Assembly (NCBI GenBank): GCA_047967505.1
Contig: CM106540.1
Strand: one strand, 5' to 3'
Source: Dipteris shenzhenensis
Lineage: Eukaryota; Polypodiophyta; Polypodiopsida; Gleicheniales
Length of the DNA stretch: 64,000 nucleotides
Positions within the stretch are counted from its first letter, which is position 1. Every line of letters begins with the position of its first letter. The notes below the pieces were generated by a model, which did no database searches, had not been told where the DNA came from, and saw only the letters and a program-made list of their open reading frames with translations. A program made the position numbers and the translations under genes. Below, piece by piece: positions 44,460 through 56,300 of the stretch.

Positions 44460-46525
44460 TGGTATGTCCTTCTCCTTTTTCATTAATTTCTTAAAGGATA
44501 TTCATTATCATATCACTTCTACTCTGCAGAGCATTTGAGACTCTGGTGTTATGCTTGCTTCACTCACTAAGGGTCTCATCCATCTCATCCTTAAGGGAGG
44601 GTACATAAATTTGATAAATCAATGGAGGCCGATCACAAATTGCACATTGCATAGTGAATTCTACCGAAAGCAATTAGCCTTCATTTACAAACTCTACTCC
44701 CTCACTTGGTACATGACACACAAACTGGCTTTGTGCATAAGGCGCAAAATTTTTATAACAGCGTCTCATTTTTGGAGGTCTCTGAGTTGGCTACACAGAG
44801 TCACCAGCACCTTGGTATTCTACTCTTTGATTTTGAGAAAGCTTATGAAAGAGTAGATTCACGCCTTTTGCATGGTACATGATAGCGTTTTGGTTTTTTT
44901 GATCCATGTATTAAAGAGTGCGTCCTTCCTTTATAGATCAGCCCACAAACCAATTCTTATCAGAGGTGCTACAGAAGAGAGGTTTTAGATTTTCAAATCA
45001 CACTGTCGAATGTGCTCTTGCCCTCCGTTATATTTGTTTGTAGTAGAGGCTATGAGTTTTTCCCTTACATATCAAGCGAACGTCCTTGGTTTGAGAACCA
45101 CACCCCCCCCTCCCCCCCGACAAGATGAGCAACTTCCAGACGATGAGCTTGTAGATGACATGGCAACTTATTTGGATGCCTCTCCTCACACCCTTATAGC
45201 TTTCAACACAAACTTGGGAAAAAATTTTCCTTGCATTAGGGGAACATAATATCCAATGGATTTTGGATACGTGATGAGGAGTCTCCTACCTCGAGGTTGG
45301 ATGGTTTTTTCTCTTGGATCCACAGAGGGCTTTCAAATAGGTATTTGGGCTGTCAAGCTGGCATAGGCATTTCTTTTTCTCGGTAGTTTGCTCCTGTGTT
45401 GGAGAGTATTAGAAGGAAACTCTTGTTTTGGGGTTCAGCCAAGCTGGATCTAGCCTGTACATGGTAGTTGTTGACAAGGTTTTCCTGGGCATTGCTTGGT
45501 TTGCTTGTTAATGTTGGTCCCACACTAGGGGCTGCATTTCTCCGCATAAGAGACCTATCATGACCTTTCTTTGGAGTGGTCTTAATGGGTCCTTAGATAC
45601 GAGAGTAAGCATGGCTTGGGAGGCCTTGGTTTTTCCGACCCAAGAGTGGGCTGAATATTATTGTCCCTGATTTTCATTGGCGAGAAGATTGCTTTTGCAA
45701 GCTTGTGATGCTGAGTTAGGAGCCTTGGGAAGATTTCATTTTCCTTGTAATGGTCTTGCACTCCCACTTCCGTTGGACGACAGAACTCGATGGATATTTA
45801 ATTCTGCAAACATTAGGATGCCCCCTTCACCTCTTATGGTTGCTATCGTCAAAGCTATAGGGGGATTCCTCACTTTTGCAAGATGAGATTGACAGGCATC
45901 CACTTATATGGCATGACTCTATTCTAAATGAGAGTGGCAAACCTCTTGGTGCCTTGAGATATTAGCAATGCTCCGCGTGGGAGAAAGGTCCTGCTTCTTA
46001 TTTGGGTTCATAGAAGGTTTTCAAGGATCTTCCTATACATCACAAACTTCAGCTAACTAGTCACCTAAAGGGAATGGTAGGAGGATTGCTCAGATAGCAT
46101 AGGCGAATCAAATGGATGGGTTTTGAATTTCCAAGCATAAGAGTCCCTCTCCATGTGATAGGTCCCTCTATGGGACAGTGGAGACGACATTTTGTTCTTC
46201 GATGTGCAGTCTAGAGGTAAGTTGTTCAAATCCCCAAGTTTTGATGTGGCTTTTTATGTGCACTTGGAGCTAGTCATAGTTGTGTGCTTTGGAGGCTTTG
46301 GGTTTTGGCAGTGTCCCCATGATATTTCTTCAAGGGAATCTTAGTGGCAAGGTGTGTAGGTTTGTAGACTTCAAACTATTCCTTCATCTCAATACACGCT
46401 TGCACATGCTTTAGTGGACACTTTATGGGAGATCGAAGCAAGCATCACTGCCTGGCACGTTTAGAGATCTAAAGGTATAGGCACTCTTGATGGCACCCAA
46501 GTCCACCTAGCTCATACATTGGCCT
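44460..46525 (+). pseudogene. LINE family B ORF2 fragment (reverse transcriptase onward)
   Basis: The plus strand matches LINE B: LTKGLIHLILKGGYINLINQ (44560), FDFEKAYERVDSRLLHGT through shifts (44830), RSAHKPILIRGATEER (44940), ELVDDMATYLDAS (45150, the LVDD catalytic pair), then GCQAG and PVLESIRRKLLFWGSAK (45340-45450), down to a region near 46500 homologous to DGTQVHLAH. It is broken by many shifts. It is 5'-truncated and its 3' end is cut where a minus-strand LINE A tail begins at 46531. Confidence 0.8.
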
Positions 46526-46530
46526 GATTT

Positions 46531-47915
46531 GGAAAGAAAGAAAGAAAGTTTATTAAAGTCTTCGGAAGATTGATAGGTCTATGAGACTGTGAAACCCTCG
46601 TACTAAACGAGCATCCACACCAATGCCTAATGTAAAAATAATGCAGAATGATAGTTCTAAGTAATAAGAATAACATAGTCATGTCAGTGATCGAACTACA
46701 AATCAGTCACATCATCATCATCATCCTCATCAGAACATCAAAGGTGGATGAGGTACTATAGGCAGGAAATCGGCGATAAAGTACTGTCGGCCACTCGAGG
46801 GTGCACTCCTGTGACGTCTCCTGGTCATAGCTCTGCGGCTAACAAGGGCTACAGTAACCCCTGTCGGACGGGCTCCGATGGTGAACATGGAGGCAATATC
46901 CCCGAGTGTAATCTGAGTGTCTACCCTCTGTCTGAGTTGTCGAGTCAATGGTTCTAAGTCCTGATTATGTTGAGGTCTCGTCTCGAGGGGGGGGTTCCAA
47001 GAGATCTAGCTGAAAGAACTCCGTGATAGAGCTCTGGGAGGGGTCTGCCAAGGAAGAAGTCTGATCCTGTCTCCGTGATCGAAGTATCCTCTTGCATGCC
47101 TAACTACCTCATGAATGAAGCCTGCCAAGCATCTCTGATCTGGATAGGAGAGGAATCGGGACAGGGCCCCATAACTATCTCTGAAGAGGCAGTTGAAATG
47201 CCTGCAGATCTCATAATAGATGGGACACCTGAAGATGAAGTACTCCTCTGTCCTGCATATCGCATAATGTGCATAAGCGCCTCTCCCTAGGTAGACGCTC
47301 TACCATGCCTCTCTCGATACGAACTCTATGTGAAGAGACCCGGAATTGCCCAATAGAGATCCTCAATGAGTGGAGTAAGTGGATCTGCATGTACCCTGGT
47401 GGATCAATGAAACCCTCATCTATGATATGTAAGCAGTGATCTCTATAAAAGCTAAGCTTCAATAGGAGTTTGCTCGGTGCCAACCAGGTCCAGAATGTGC
47501 ATAGCTGTAAGAGATCCTCACGGATCACCTGATTGACATCGTGTGACATGAGGGGGGAGAAAGGGGCATCCAAACTGTACTGGAAGGGAGGGAGTCTGTC
47601 CATGTGGAGTCCCAACCCCTCAAACCATCTCTCTGTGCGTGCATACTAGCATCTCTGGTCACCTCTTGCTGAGAGTGTCATAGAGGAAGACAATGCCAAC
47701 CATGGCAGCCTCCTGCGTTCGCAAGGGTAATCCCCACACTCTCTGACTCGATACAAATATGTGATAACCTGAAATGCAGCATCTAGCTGTAGTGGAGATG
47801 ACCCAAACTCAGCATGTATGATCTCATGAGAAACTGATGGCTTACTGCGAATCATCCATGATAGCGTGAGCACCTGTAGTCACTCCACCTGTGCCCACCT
47901 TTAGAAAGATCCCTA
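46531..47915 (-). mobile_element. LINE family A, 3' third
   Basis: The left end has (GAAA)n and the hairpin region (GTCTTCGGAAGATTGATAGG, one arm mutated), then a (TCA)n run at 46703-46728. The minus strand encodes the post-RT region: WMIRSKPSVSHEIIHAEFGS, SPLQLDAAFQVITYLYRVRE (47873-47646), LHMDRLPPFQYSLDAPFSPL, RVRIERGMVERLPRERRLC and LCDMQDRGVLHLQVSHLL (47615-47211), matching the 28-29 kb copy residue for residue over long stretches. It is 5'-truncated. Confidence 0.85.
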
Positions 47916-48530
47916 AAAAATTATAAGTCACCATACAAACGATGCAAGTGGCAAGCCAGCTTGACTAAGGGATTTTTTTAAAAGGGAATTCTTTGAGGAT
48001 GTGCTATTGCAAAGTTACTGTATGTGCTACCTAAATTATACTACCTTGACTCATAAACAGTTCATCCTCTGCAACTTTTTTGGATCGCTATAGTTTTTCA
48101 ATGTCAGTCTTGTAAAGATTTTAGAAAATTGAGGACAAGGCAAGGTTAGGACACAGTAAGGGGCGACGAGGATCAGCACCTTCAAAGCTAACCCAAAGTG
48201 TATTGTTTACTGGTTTCTTCAGGATTTGCTTATGTTTAGATATTCTGAACTGCACACACTGTTTTCTCATGCTATGCATGATGTATGTATTTGTTCCTTG
48301 AGTGTTTGCTCTTGGCCATCCCTTTCATACTTAATGGAAGTCTATTTCACGGGAAAAGAGAGATATTTGGAGGTTTATAGACCTATTATAGCAAGGCTAC
48401 ATATTTTGATTGATTTTTGTTAGACCCAGCTAATGTAGTGTTGGAGAATAAGATGATGACTCAGAGAAAATATATTTCACTAGCATCCATATGGCTCTTG
48501 GTTGTAGCTCATGAATTTAATACCAACAAC
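47916..48530. other. No supported gene
   Basis: Intron sequence with one short frame (48226-48423) lacking motifs. Confidence 0.3.
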
Positions 48531-48937
48531 TGGTCACTAATTGTAATTAATCTTGAATGAAGGTACATTACAACACCCTGTTTCCCAAAGAAATTTGCAG
48601 ATAGAAACAGGTCTCAAAGCATATATGCCATCGGCATAGCACGAGAACCAGTAGAAATCCTTTGACCAAGGTGATATTTGGAGAGCAATCAATGCTAGCA
48701 CTTGTTGAAAAGGAAGCAAGAAGAATGAAGGGAGCAGTGAGCAAAACGTCAAAGCTGGAATAGATAAGATAGCAAAACATACACATACAAGTGTGGAGGT
48801 GGTTTTTTCAAAGTGACAAAACCACACTAACCCACTAACTGTGGTTAGGGGGAAAAACCGCTAGTGAGGGAAAAGTGCCCCTAACTCACTTAGGGATTAC
48901 ATTGGTCACTGCCTAGAATATGCCAATAATTCTAACA
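48531..48937 (-). repeat. Probable 3' LTR of minus-strand Copia element
   Basis: The right edge is clear: ATGCCAATAATTCTAACA ends in CA and is followed by CCCCCC, a polypurine tract on the minus strand. The other edge, somewhere near 48531, is not certain and no second LTR was found at the far end of the element. Confidence 0.5.
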
Positions 48938-49029
48938 CCCCCCAGCAGTACCAATGTGATGATGTACAAGGAAGTGATCAATCACCAAAAGGAAAGAAGT
49001 TCAGGGCACTGCGAAATGCCTCAAACTTC

Positions 49030-50740
49030 TCACGTGGAAGTGCTTTGGTGATGCAACATTGTCATGTGTTACACATAGATCATACTGATCTCCCCTGCAT
49101 GCAACTTCTCTCTGACATAATGATAATGAACCTCAATGTGCTTCGTGCAAGCATGAAACACACGATTCTTTGCCATTGCTATAGCACTTTGACTATAAGT
49201 AAGAATTGGAGAAGGTTCCTCCAATAAGAGATAAAGATCAGCAAAAAAACCACGCAGCCGAACACATTCAACTGTCACTGTGAAAGCTTCCCTGTACTCA
49301 GCTTCACATGAGGAAGTATCCACAGTAGATTGTTTCTTGCTCAGCCAAGAAATGTAAGCTTTGCCCAAAAAGAAACAATTACCACTTGTGGACTGCCTAG
49401 TATCATTATTCATAGTCTCCAGCCCAATCTGAGTCACTCTCAGCATGGATCTGCAAGTCACCCCCCTTGGAAAACATCAAGCCATAAGACTTTGTGTCTT
49501 GCAAGTAACGGAAGATGCGTTTTACAGCCTGCCAATGTGTTGTCTTTGGAATGTGCATATATCTGCTCACCTGAGATACTGCATACTAAATAGCGGGGGC
49601 CGTGTATTGCACAAATAAATGAGGCATCCAATAGCCTGGCTCTAAAGTGTGACATCCACTGATTCACCTGCATCATACATAGTAAGCTTCAGCCCTGGCT
49701 CCATGGGAGTGGCTGTAGGCTTACAATCTTGCATGTTGAACCTATCCAAGAGTTCTTGCACATACTTGGATTGAGACATAACAATGCCACACTTGTCTTG
49801 TACGAGCTGGATCCCCAAATAGAAATTTAGCATGCCATGTCAAATTCAGCTTTCAATTCAGCCTTGAAATCTGCAATTATTTCCTCATTTAACCCTGTGA
49901 GCATACGTAAAGAATGATGACCAAAATATCCCCCCCATTTCTTCTTGATGTAGAGGGTGCTTTCAATGGGACTATTGTGTAACCCCCTTACTTGCCAGGA
50001 AGGCATCAATCTTGGCATACCATGCACGTGGGACTTGTTTCAGCCCATACAAAGCTTTATTCACCTTGCAAACTTGAAGTGCATTGCCCGAAATTTCAAA
50101 GCCAAGAGGTTAATTGACATAAACCTCTTCCTACAAGTCCCCATTAACGAAAGCTGTTTTTATGTCCCAACTGATGGACATTCCAAACAAAAGTTGCAGC
50201 CATGGTAATAACTGATCTGATAGTTGTCATTCAGGATGTAGGAGCAAAAGTCTTCTCATAATCTATGCCCTTTTTCTAAGCATAGCCTTTCGCAACCAGC
50301 TATGCCTTGTACCTATCAATGGACCCATCTGGCTTCCTTTTCACTTTGAAAACCCATTTGGTACCAATGGCATGTTTTCCTGGTGGTAAATTCACAACAT
50401 CCCAAGTTTGATTTTTCTCAATGGAATGCACATTATCCTTGGCTTCTTCAAAAGTTTTAGATTCTTCTTCATCAAGAAGAGTACCTGCATAAGCTAATTC
50501 AACAGAAAGAGCCCCCTCTGCGTGCCTTGCTGCACTATGAGTCCTGCCAAGCAAAGGTGCCTCAAGCCTACTCTCCCTGAAAGTCTGTAGCAGCCAGTTC
50601 GGACCTATTTTTGCTGCATGTATCACTTGAATCTCTTACCTAACAACATGATCCACTACCTGTGGAGGAACAAAATCAGCATGTGGCTGAATCGGGGCAT
50701 GTGGAGCAGGTGGAGGCTACTGTAAATGCTGATTTTAGCC
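49030..50740 (-). pseudogene. Copia pol: reverse transcriptase and RNase H (relic)
   Basis: From 50626 down: EEAKDNVHSIEKNQTWDVVN, LPPGKHAIGTKWVFKVKRKP (RT start), QVPRAWYAKIDAFLASKGV (50050-49985), FYLGIQLVQDKCGIVMSQSK, YVQELLDRFNMQDCKPTATP (49830-49700), then RNase H: RQSTSGNCFFLGKAYISWLS, KKQSTVDTSSCEAEYREAFT and HIEVHYHYVREKLHAGEI (49395-49075). The catalytic YVDD is lost: the sequence at about 49905-49920 reads LYV then CSQG where DD should be, through a small deletion. Integrase, protease and gag are absent. Confidence 0.88.
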
Positions 50741-51105
50741 CCGAACTTGGATCTCCACAGGTTCACTGTCATTCCTCCATGAATAAAGTCAAAAGAAAAG
50801 AGTGATCTTTCTATTCCTGAGGGATTTCCAGAGCCTACGCTAAAAGTTCTTCCACACAGCTGCGGTTATCTGAAAACTATCCAAATGTGGTGCTATGGAG
50901 GGCCTCCAACTCTATTGCTGAGCTGAAACCTCCGAGCATTTCTAACTGTGTAGCGAAAAAAGGAAAAGCTCTTCTCTCGGTGCCCCTCATCAATCCATTC
51001 CCATTCCCCTGGGTCTCACTGCAAGAACCTAATAGGAGAACCACCATACAGCCAGAGTCTCCAAGACCCCAGCGCAAGGAGAATAGGATCAGAGTCAAGA
51101 TACCA
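50741..51105 (-). mobile_element. LINE family B fragment, inverted
   Basis: The minus strand matches the region 56800-57125 of the full LINE B, including counterparts of the stretch around GGTTTCAGCT(G/C)A and the phrase AGAAAGATCACTCTTTTCTT. It abuts a plus-strand LINE B fragment at 51106. Confidence 0.7.
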
Positions 51106-51325
51106 CTGTGAATGATGTTTGGCATGATGATGTTTTTCACACTCAGCCACATTCTCTCCTGTTTTCTTGGTCGAACAGGAGATTGCAGATGCCTATACAT
51201 GCACGGATTGATAGATTTTATGTGTATGATTGGGCTCTTGACAGAGGTGGTACTATTTGCATTGCAGCTGGGGTGTCCACTTCGGATCATTTTCTAGTGG
51301 TTTTGATGGTCTCAAATCCCCATGT
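51106..51325 (+). mobile_element. Host LINE B copy, left part (endonuclease)
   Basis: It reads WHDDVFHTQPHSLLFSWSNR, RLQMPIHARIDRFYVYDWAL, DRGGTICIAAGVSTSDHFLV and VSNPHV. This is the endonuclease C-terminus with an intact SDH catalytic motif. The frame breaks off at the target site AAATCCCCATGT (51314-51325), where a complete LINE B is inserted, and resumes at 57832. Confidence 0.88.
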
Positions 51326-51354
51326 CAAAAGTTCAACACAATTTGATTTTTCTG

Positions 51355-51925
51355 GAACTGCTGCTGCTCCCCGCTCCTCCTGCTTCCCTCCTCACTGCTG
51401 CTCTCCTCGCTCCCTACTGCTCTCCCCGCTCACTGCTGCTCCCCCGCTCCCTGCTGCTCCTCCTGCTCCCCTCCTCGCTGCCCCCTCCCTTCCCTCCTGC
51501 TGCTGCTCCTCTCCCCGCTCCCTGCTGCCTCTCTCCCCGCTCCCTGCTCCTCCTGCTCCCTCCTTGCTGCCCCCTCCCTTCCGTCCTTGCTGCCCCCTCC
51601 TTCCTGCCCTCTCCCCCGCACTGCCCCTTCCCCCGCGCTGCAGCCTCCCCCCCCTGCACTGCAGCCTCCTCCCCCCCCCGCACCTGCTGCTGCTCCCCCC
51701 CCCCCGCTGCAGCCTGCTGCTCCCCCCCCGCTCCTGCTGCTGCTTTCCCTCCGCTGCAGCCATCTGCTGCTTCTCCTCCCTTCTCCTTCCCCTCTCCTCT
51801 ACTCCTCTTCTCCCCCTCTCCTCCACTCCTCCTCTCCCCTATCCTCCCCTCCTCTTCCCTCCTCCCCTGGTTTTTTCTTTTCTCTCCCTTCTTCTTCACC
51901 CTCTCCTTCATCTCGATTACCCCTA
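51355..51925 (+). promoter_or_regulatory. C/T-rich 5' UTR of LINE B
   Basis: About 570 bases made almost only of C and T with interspersed CTGCTG, including runs of 8-11 C at about 51646-51730. The minus strand therefore has many G-runs. All three plus-strand frames are open only because of base composition. It occupies the position of the 5' UTR and presumably holds the internal promoter, but no promoter element can be read. Confidence 0.55.
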
Positions 51926-52014
51926 TTCTCCTATAGGGGTCTCCTCGGATTCAGGAAAGCGGACGGAGTTTTTATTTTTTGTGTTTGAATCGCCCAACAC
52001 ACCTCGATTGACGA

Positions 52015-53393
52015 ATGGGTTCCCATTCAGCCAATCCGTCTCCGCTCACACCGGCCGCGAGAACTGTCACTTTTTCAAAAGACGAGCTACAGCAGTTGCA
52101 AAAGGATTTCGAACATGAGTGTTCCACGACTCTCTTCGCACGCATTCATGGCTCACACCCCTCCAGGTCACAAGCTAGAGATTGGATGCTGTCGGCGCTT
52201 CCTCAGGACCTCGCCCCCCACCTCAAGGATGTTCGCGTTTGTTGGGACGGGATTTGTTTCAGGTGTGGCTAGATTCCCCGGACGTCACGAGAGACCTGCT
52301 ACAGGCCGGGTTCCTACTTCTAGGCTATAGGAGGAGCTTCTTGTTTCCTTTTCAACTGGGATTTTACCCAACTGAAGAGGACAAGCAGGGAGTTTCTGTT
52401 TTCATTAGCTTCCCTGGTCTTCCCTCAGTTTATCACCGGCTTCTTTTACTTATTGGCGAGAGGTTTGGTGTGGTGGCAGAGATCCCCCCTCTCCCTGGCG
52501 AGCCCTCTTCGGCCGCTGAGGCGGTCAGGATGGACGGGGTACCCAGGGTTAGGGTCATTGTCCAGGACCCCAATATTTCAAATGACCACATCATGCTACA
52601 GCCACCCGATGAGTCCTTCTTCCGCCATAGATTTGAGGTTGCGCGTCGGCAGGACCAGTGCAGGATTTGCAGATCCTCAGGGCACTTCGCGCGAGATTGC
52701 CCAAAGAAGAAAAAGAGGCCCACAAAGCAACCAACTCGTACTAGCTTACGACAGAGAGCTGGAGCAAGACATACCGCTCCACAGACATGGCCTCAGACAC
52801 GGGCTCCCCCCTCTCCTAGGGCTACTCGAGTCCCTTCGGCACCCCGCGCCACCTCTGGCCCACGGTGGGCTCCAGTCGCGGCTAGGCCCTCTACTCTAGT
52901 TCACTCCTCCACCTCTTCGGAGGCTACCCCCTTGGAGCCTCAGGAGGAGACTACTGTTCAGGAGCCTTGTTCGACTCCACCCTTGGATCAGGCTGTACCT
53001 TCCTCAGCAGCGCAGGTTGTTGGCACCTCGTCTGCACCACTTTTTGATCAGGATCCAGTACAGGTGCCTCCCTCTTTGGACAGAGGAAAGGGGGTTTTAC
53101 ATTCTCTTCCTGCTTCGGTAGGAATCCTTCGTACCCCCTCCCCAGGACTGGCTCAGCGGAACTCTTTTTCCGCTTTGGAGGACCTCTCTAGCCTCCCAGA
53201 TGATGATTTTGTACCCTCTACTTTTGGAGAGCCAGTTATCGGCATCCCTGTTGAGAGATCCTTCTCTCTCTCACCTGTGGACTTTCCTCCCCTCGGACCT
53301 CGTGTGTATGGCAGGAAATCTGCTCCGGTAGAGGCTTCTGTTTCCGCCACCAGGTCGGGTAAGGTATTCCAACCCACTTCCTCCCGGCGATGA
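52015..53393 (+). pseudogene. LINE B ORF1 (zinc-knuckle RNA-binding protein), one frameshift
   Basis: It starts MGSHSANPSPLTPAARTVTF at 52015. After DVRVCWDGIC a single-base shift near 52255 moves the frame to that of LDSPDVTRDLLQAGFLLLGY. The N-terminal part, including LFPFQLGFYPTEEDKQGVSV and RLLLLIGERFGVVAEIPPL, has the layout of DUF4283-type ORF1/gag domains. At 52650-52705 a CCHC knuckle follows: CRICRSSGHFARDC with a basic KKKKRPTKQP tail. The C-terminal third is Pro/Ser/Thr-rich and disordered. Apart from the shift the frame is open to TGA at 53391-53393, which overlaps the ORF2 start. Confidence 0.85.
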
Positions 53394-56300
53394 GGATAGC
53401 CAGTTGGAATATACAAGGATTCGGCAGCATCCCTCATCGCCATCGCACACAGCTGATCAGGAATCAGCTCCATCCAGGTGTTTCAGGTGGTTCCCTAGAC
53501 ATTCTTTTTCTTCAGGAACACAAACTGGATATCAGAGATTGCTCCAAGTCAAGTAAACTGCTCTAAGGCTGGACTTTTTGGCTTCCTTCCTTGGGAACCA
53601 GAGGAGGTACATGCATTTCAGTTTCAAACTCTATTCTCCCTCTGGTCATTGGACACGGTACGATAACCCCCTCCAGGGCGCAGTGGGTTTTACTTCTGAT
53701 TAACGGACATAAGGTTGGTTTCCTCAATCTTTATGCTCCGAACAACAGAGGGGACCATGTTTCGTTTTGGAAAGAGTTGCTCTCGTGGGCTGACATTGCG
53801 GATTCATGGATTATTGGAGGTGACTTCAACATGGTTGAGGCACCTTCTGATAAGAAAGGGGGCAGAAAAGGTGGTATCCACTCCCTTGAGAGAGCAGCCT
53901 GGGATGCCTTCTTGTTCAGGTTCAGTGGCAGAGATGTTTGGTCAGATGATGCATTTCTTGTTCAGTCTCAGTCACTTTTGTTTTCATGGTCGAACCATAG
54001 GGTGCAGATGCCTATCCATGCTCGGATTGACAGATTCTATGTGGGTGACTGGGCTCTTGATAGAGGGGGGACAGTTTGCATTGCACCCAGTGTTTCCACT
54101 TCATACCATTTTCCGGTAATTTTGTCCATTTCAGAGCCTCATCTAAGAGGACGGTCTCACAGTGTCAGGATCCCAGACGCCTTATACACGGATGAGACTC
54201 TCACAGAGGCAGTGTTGGAGATCAAGGTTTCTCATATGCATGGGGGGGTGGCCGGTCCTTCACATGTAGCCACAGCACTTGACAGTATCAGCGACTTCTA
54301 TCACTCAGTTGCTAGTGCTCGGCAAGGTGAGGTACTCAGGCGAGAGATCGGTATCCACCGGCAGTTGGCAGCCCTTCAAAGGGAGGAGCAGAAACAACCA
54401 TCAGATGCTTGGATATAGGAGCGCCTTGCTGCGGCAAGGGCTCACTTGCAGACCTTGCTTGATCACAAAGCAGAGTATGCCTTCCATGCACGGGAGTCCT
54501 TTTGGATACAGATAGGAGGGAGAGTCAATAAACACTTTTTCTCTACACTTGGCCCCAGACATAGTAGAGAGAGTGTCAGGCAGCTTATTGACTCTACAGG
54601 CATTTTGCAGTCCCATCCGGAAACCGCATGCATTTAGCGACATATTTTTATACCTCCCTTCTTTCCGCAGATCCGAACTCACAGACCAAAGAGGTGGCGA
54701 GAGATGAAGTTTGGCAGAGTTTACCTGTGTTGGTCACCCCAGAGATGTTATGCTCACTTGATGCACACTTTACCAACACAGAATTCAAGACTGCTCTTTC
54801 TACCCTTCATAAGGACAAATGCCCTGCTTCCGATGGTCTTACTCCCTCTTTTTTTATAGCCTTTTGGGATATAATAGGTGATCATATTACTTCAGCCCTG
54901 CAAGGCATTTGAGACTCGGGTGAGATGCCTGACTCATTGACCGAGGGACTCATTCACCTTATCCCGAAAGGTGGCAACAGGAATTTTGTATCCCATTGGA
55001 GACCCATCACTCTTTTGGGCACTCTTTACAAAATCCTTGCCAAGGCGATCAGCATCCCCGACTACAGCCCCTTCTTCCAGATCTCATCCATGATGCTCAG
55101 ACAGGCTTTGTGCATGGCAGGAGCATTTTTGATAATATCTTTTCCTTTTGGGAAGCCACAGAATGGGCTATGCAGAGTGGGCAGAGGAGGCTAGTAGTTT
55201 CTCTTGGACTTCGAGAAAGCCTATGACACAGTAGATTGGGGTTTTCTTGAGGGCACTCTTCTACGGTTTGGATTTTCAGATGCTTGGATCAAAGGGGTGG
55301 CCTCCCTTTACAGATCAGCCCATAGCCAGGTTTTAATTGGAGGGGTAAGGGGTGACAGGTTTCAGATTTCCAGATCAGTTCGTCAGGGATGCCCTTTAGC
55401 ACCCTTCCTCTTTCTTTTTGTGGCAGAAGCTATGAGTATCTTCCTTAGATCTCAAGCTGAACTTTTTGGGCTGAGACTACCCTTGAGACAGGAGCAGCAG
55501 CTTTTTGACTGTGAGTTGGTTGATGACACTGCTATTTTTATTCAGGCCTCCTTGCAGTCACTTGATTCTTTCCGAACAGCCTTGGATATTTTTTGCTCAG
55601 CTGCAGGGACACACATTAACTGGCATAAATCCTTTGGTTTTTGGATCAGTGATGAGGACACTCCAGGCTGGGGAGTTGACATTGGTTTTTCCTGGATTCA
55701 GAGGGGTGTTCCTATCAGGTATTTGGGATGCCAGGTAGGATTGGCCATCTCTCCAGCACAGCAGTTTGCCCCAGTACTGGAAAGTATAAGGAAAAAGCTC
55801 CTTTTCTGGAGCTCTGCCAACTCGACCTTGCATCTAGAGTTGTGGTAGTGAACCAGGTTCTCTTGGCCACCTCCTGGTTCGTGTGTCCTTGCAGGTGCCG
55901 GTCTATGGATTGCATCACTCAGCTCATCAGACCAGTCAGGAATTTTTTATGGAGTGGACTTGATGGCACAGCAGATGTTGCAGCAAGGGTGGCTTGGGAG
56001 ACTATTATTCTCCCTACATGTGAAGGGGGCCTTAATGTCATTGACCCGGACTTGCAGTGCAAGGCATTGCTCTGTAAGGTGGTGATGAGGGGACTCATGC
56101 CTGGGCAGGAACCTTGGAAGAATTTCTTTTTTGGACGCATTCAGGCTTGCACACCAACCTTGGGAGATGATTGGGTGGACAGCCCTCGATGGATTTTCAC
56201 ATCAGCCCCTCTCAGATCTCATGCCTCTCCTCTCATGACTGCCATCCTGAAAGCTTGGGGGAGCTTCAGGAACACTCTTCGAAGGATTCCACTTCTACCG

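Noticed and set aside
51108-52118. 336-codon plus-strand ORF and long overlapping ORFs on both strands in the C/T-rich tract
   Set aside because: All frames are open because the DNA is almost only C and T (or A and G); the translations are Pro/Leu/Ser or Gly/Arg/Glu repeats without domain structure. Only the first about 70 codons are real LINE endonuclease sequence.
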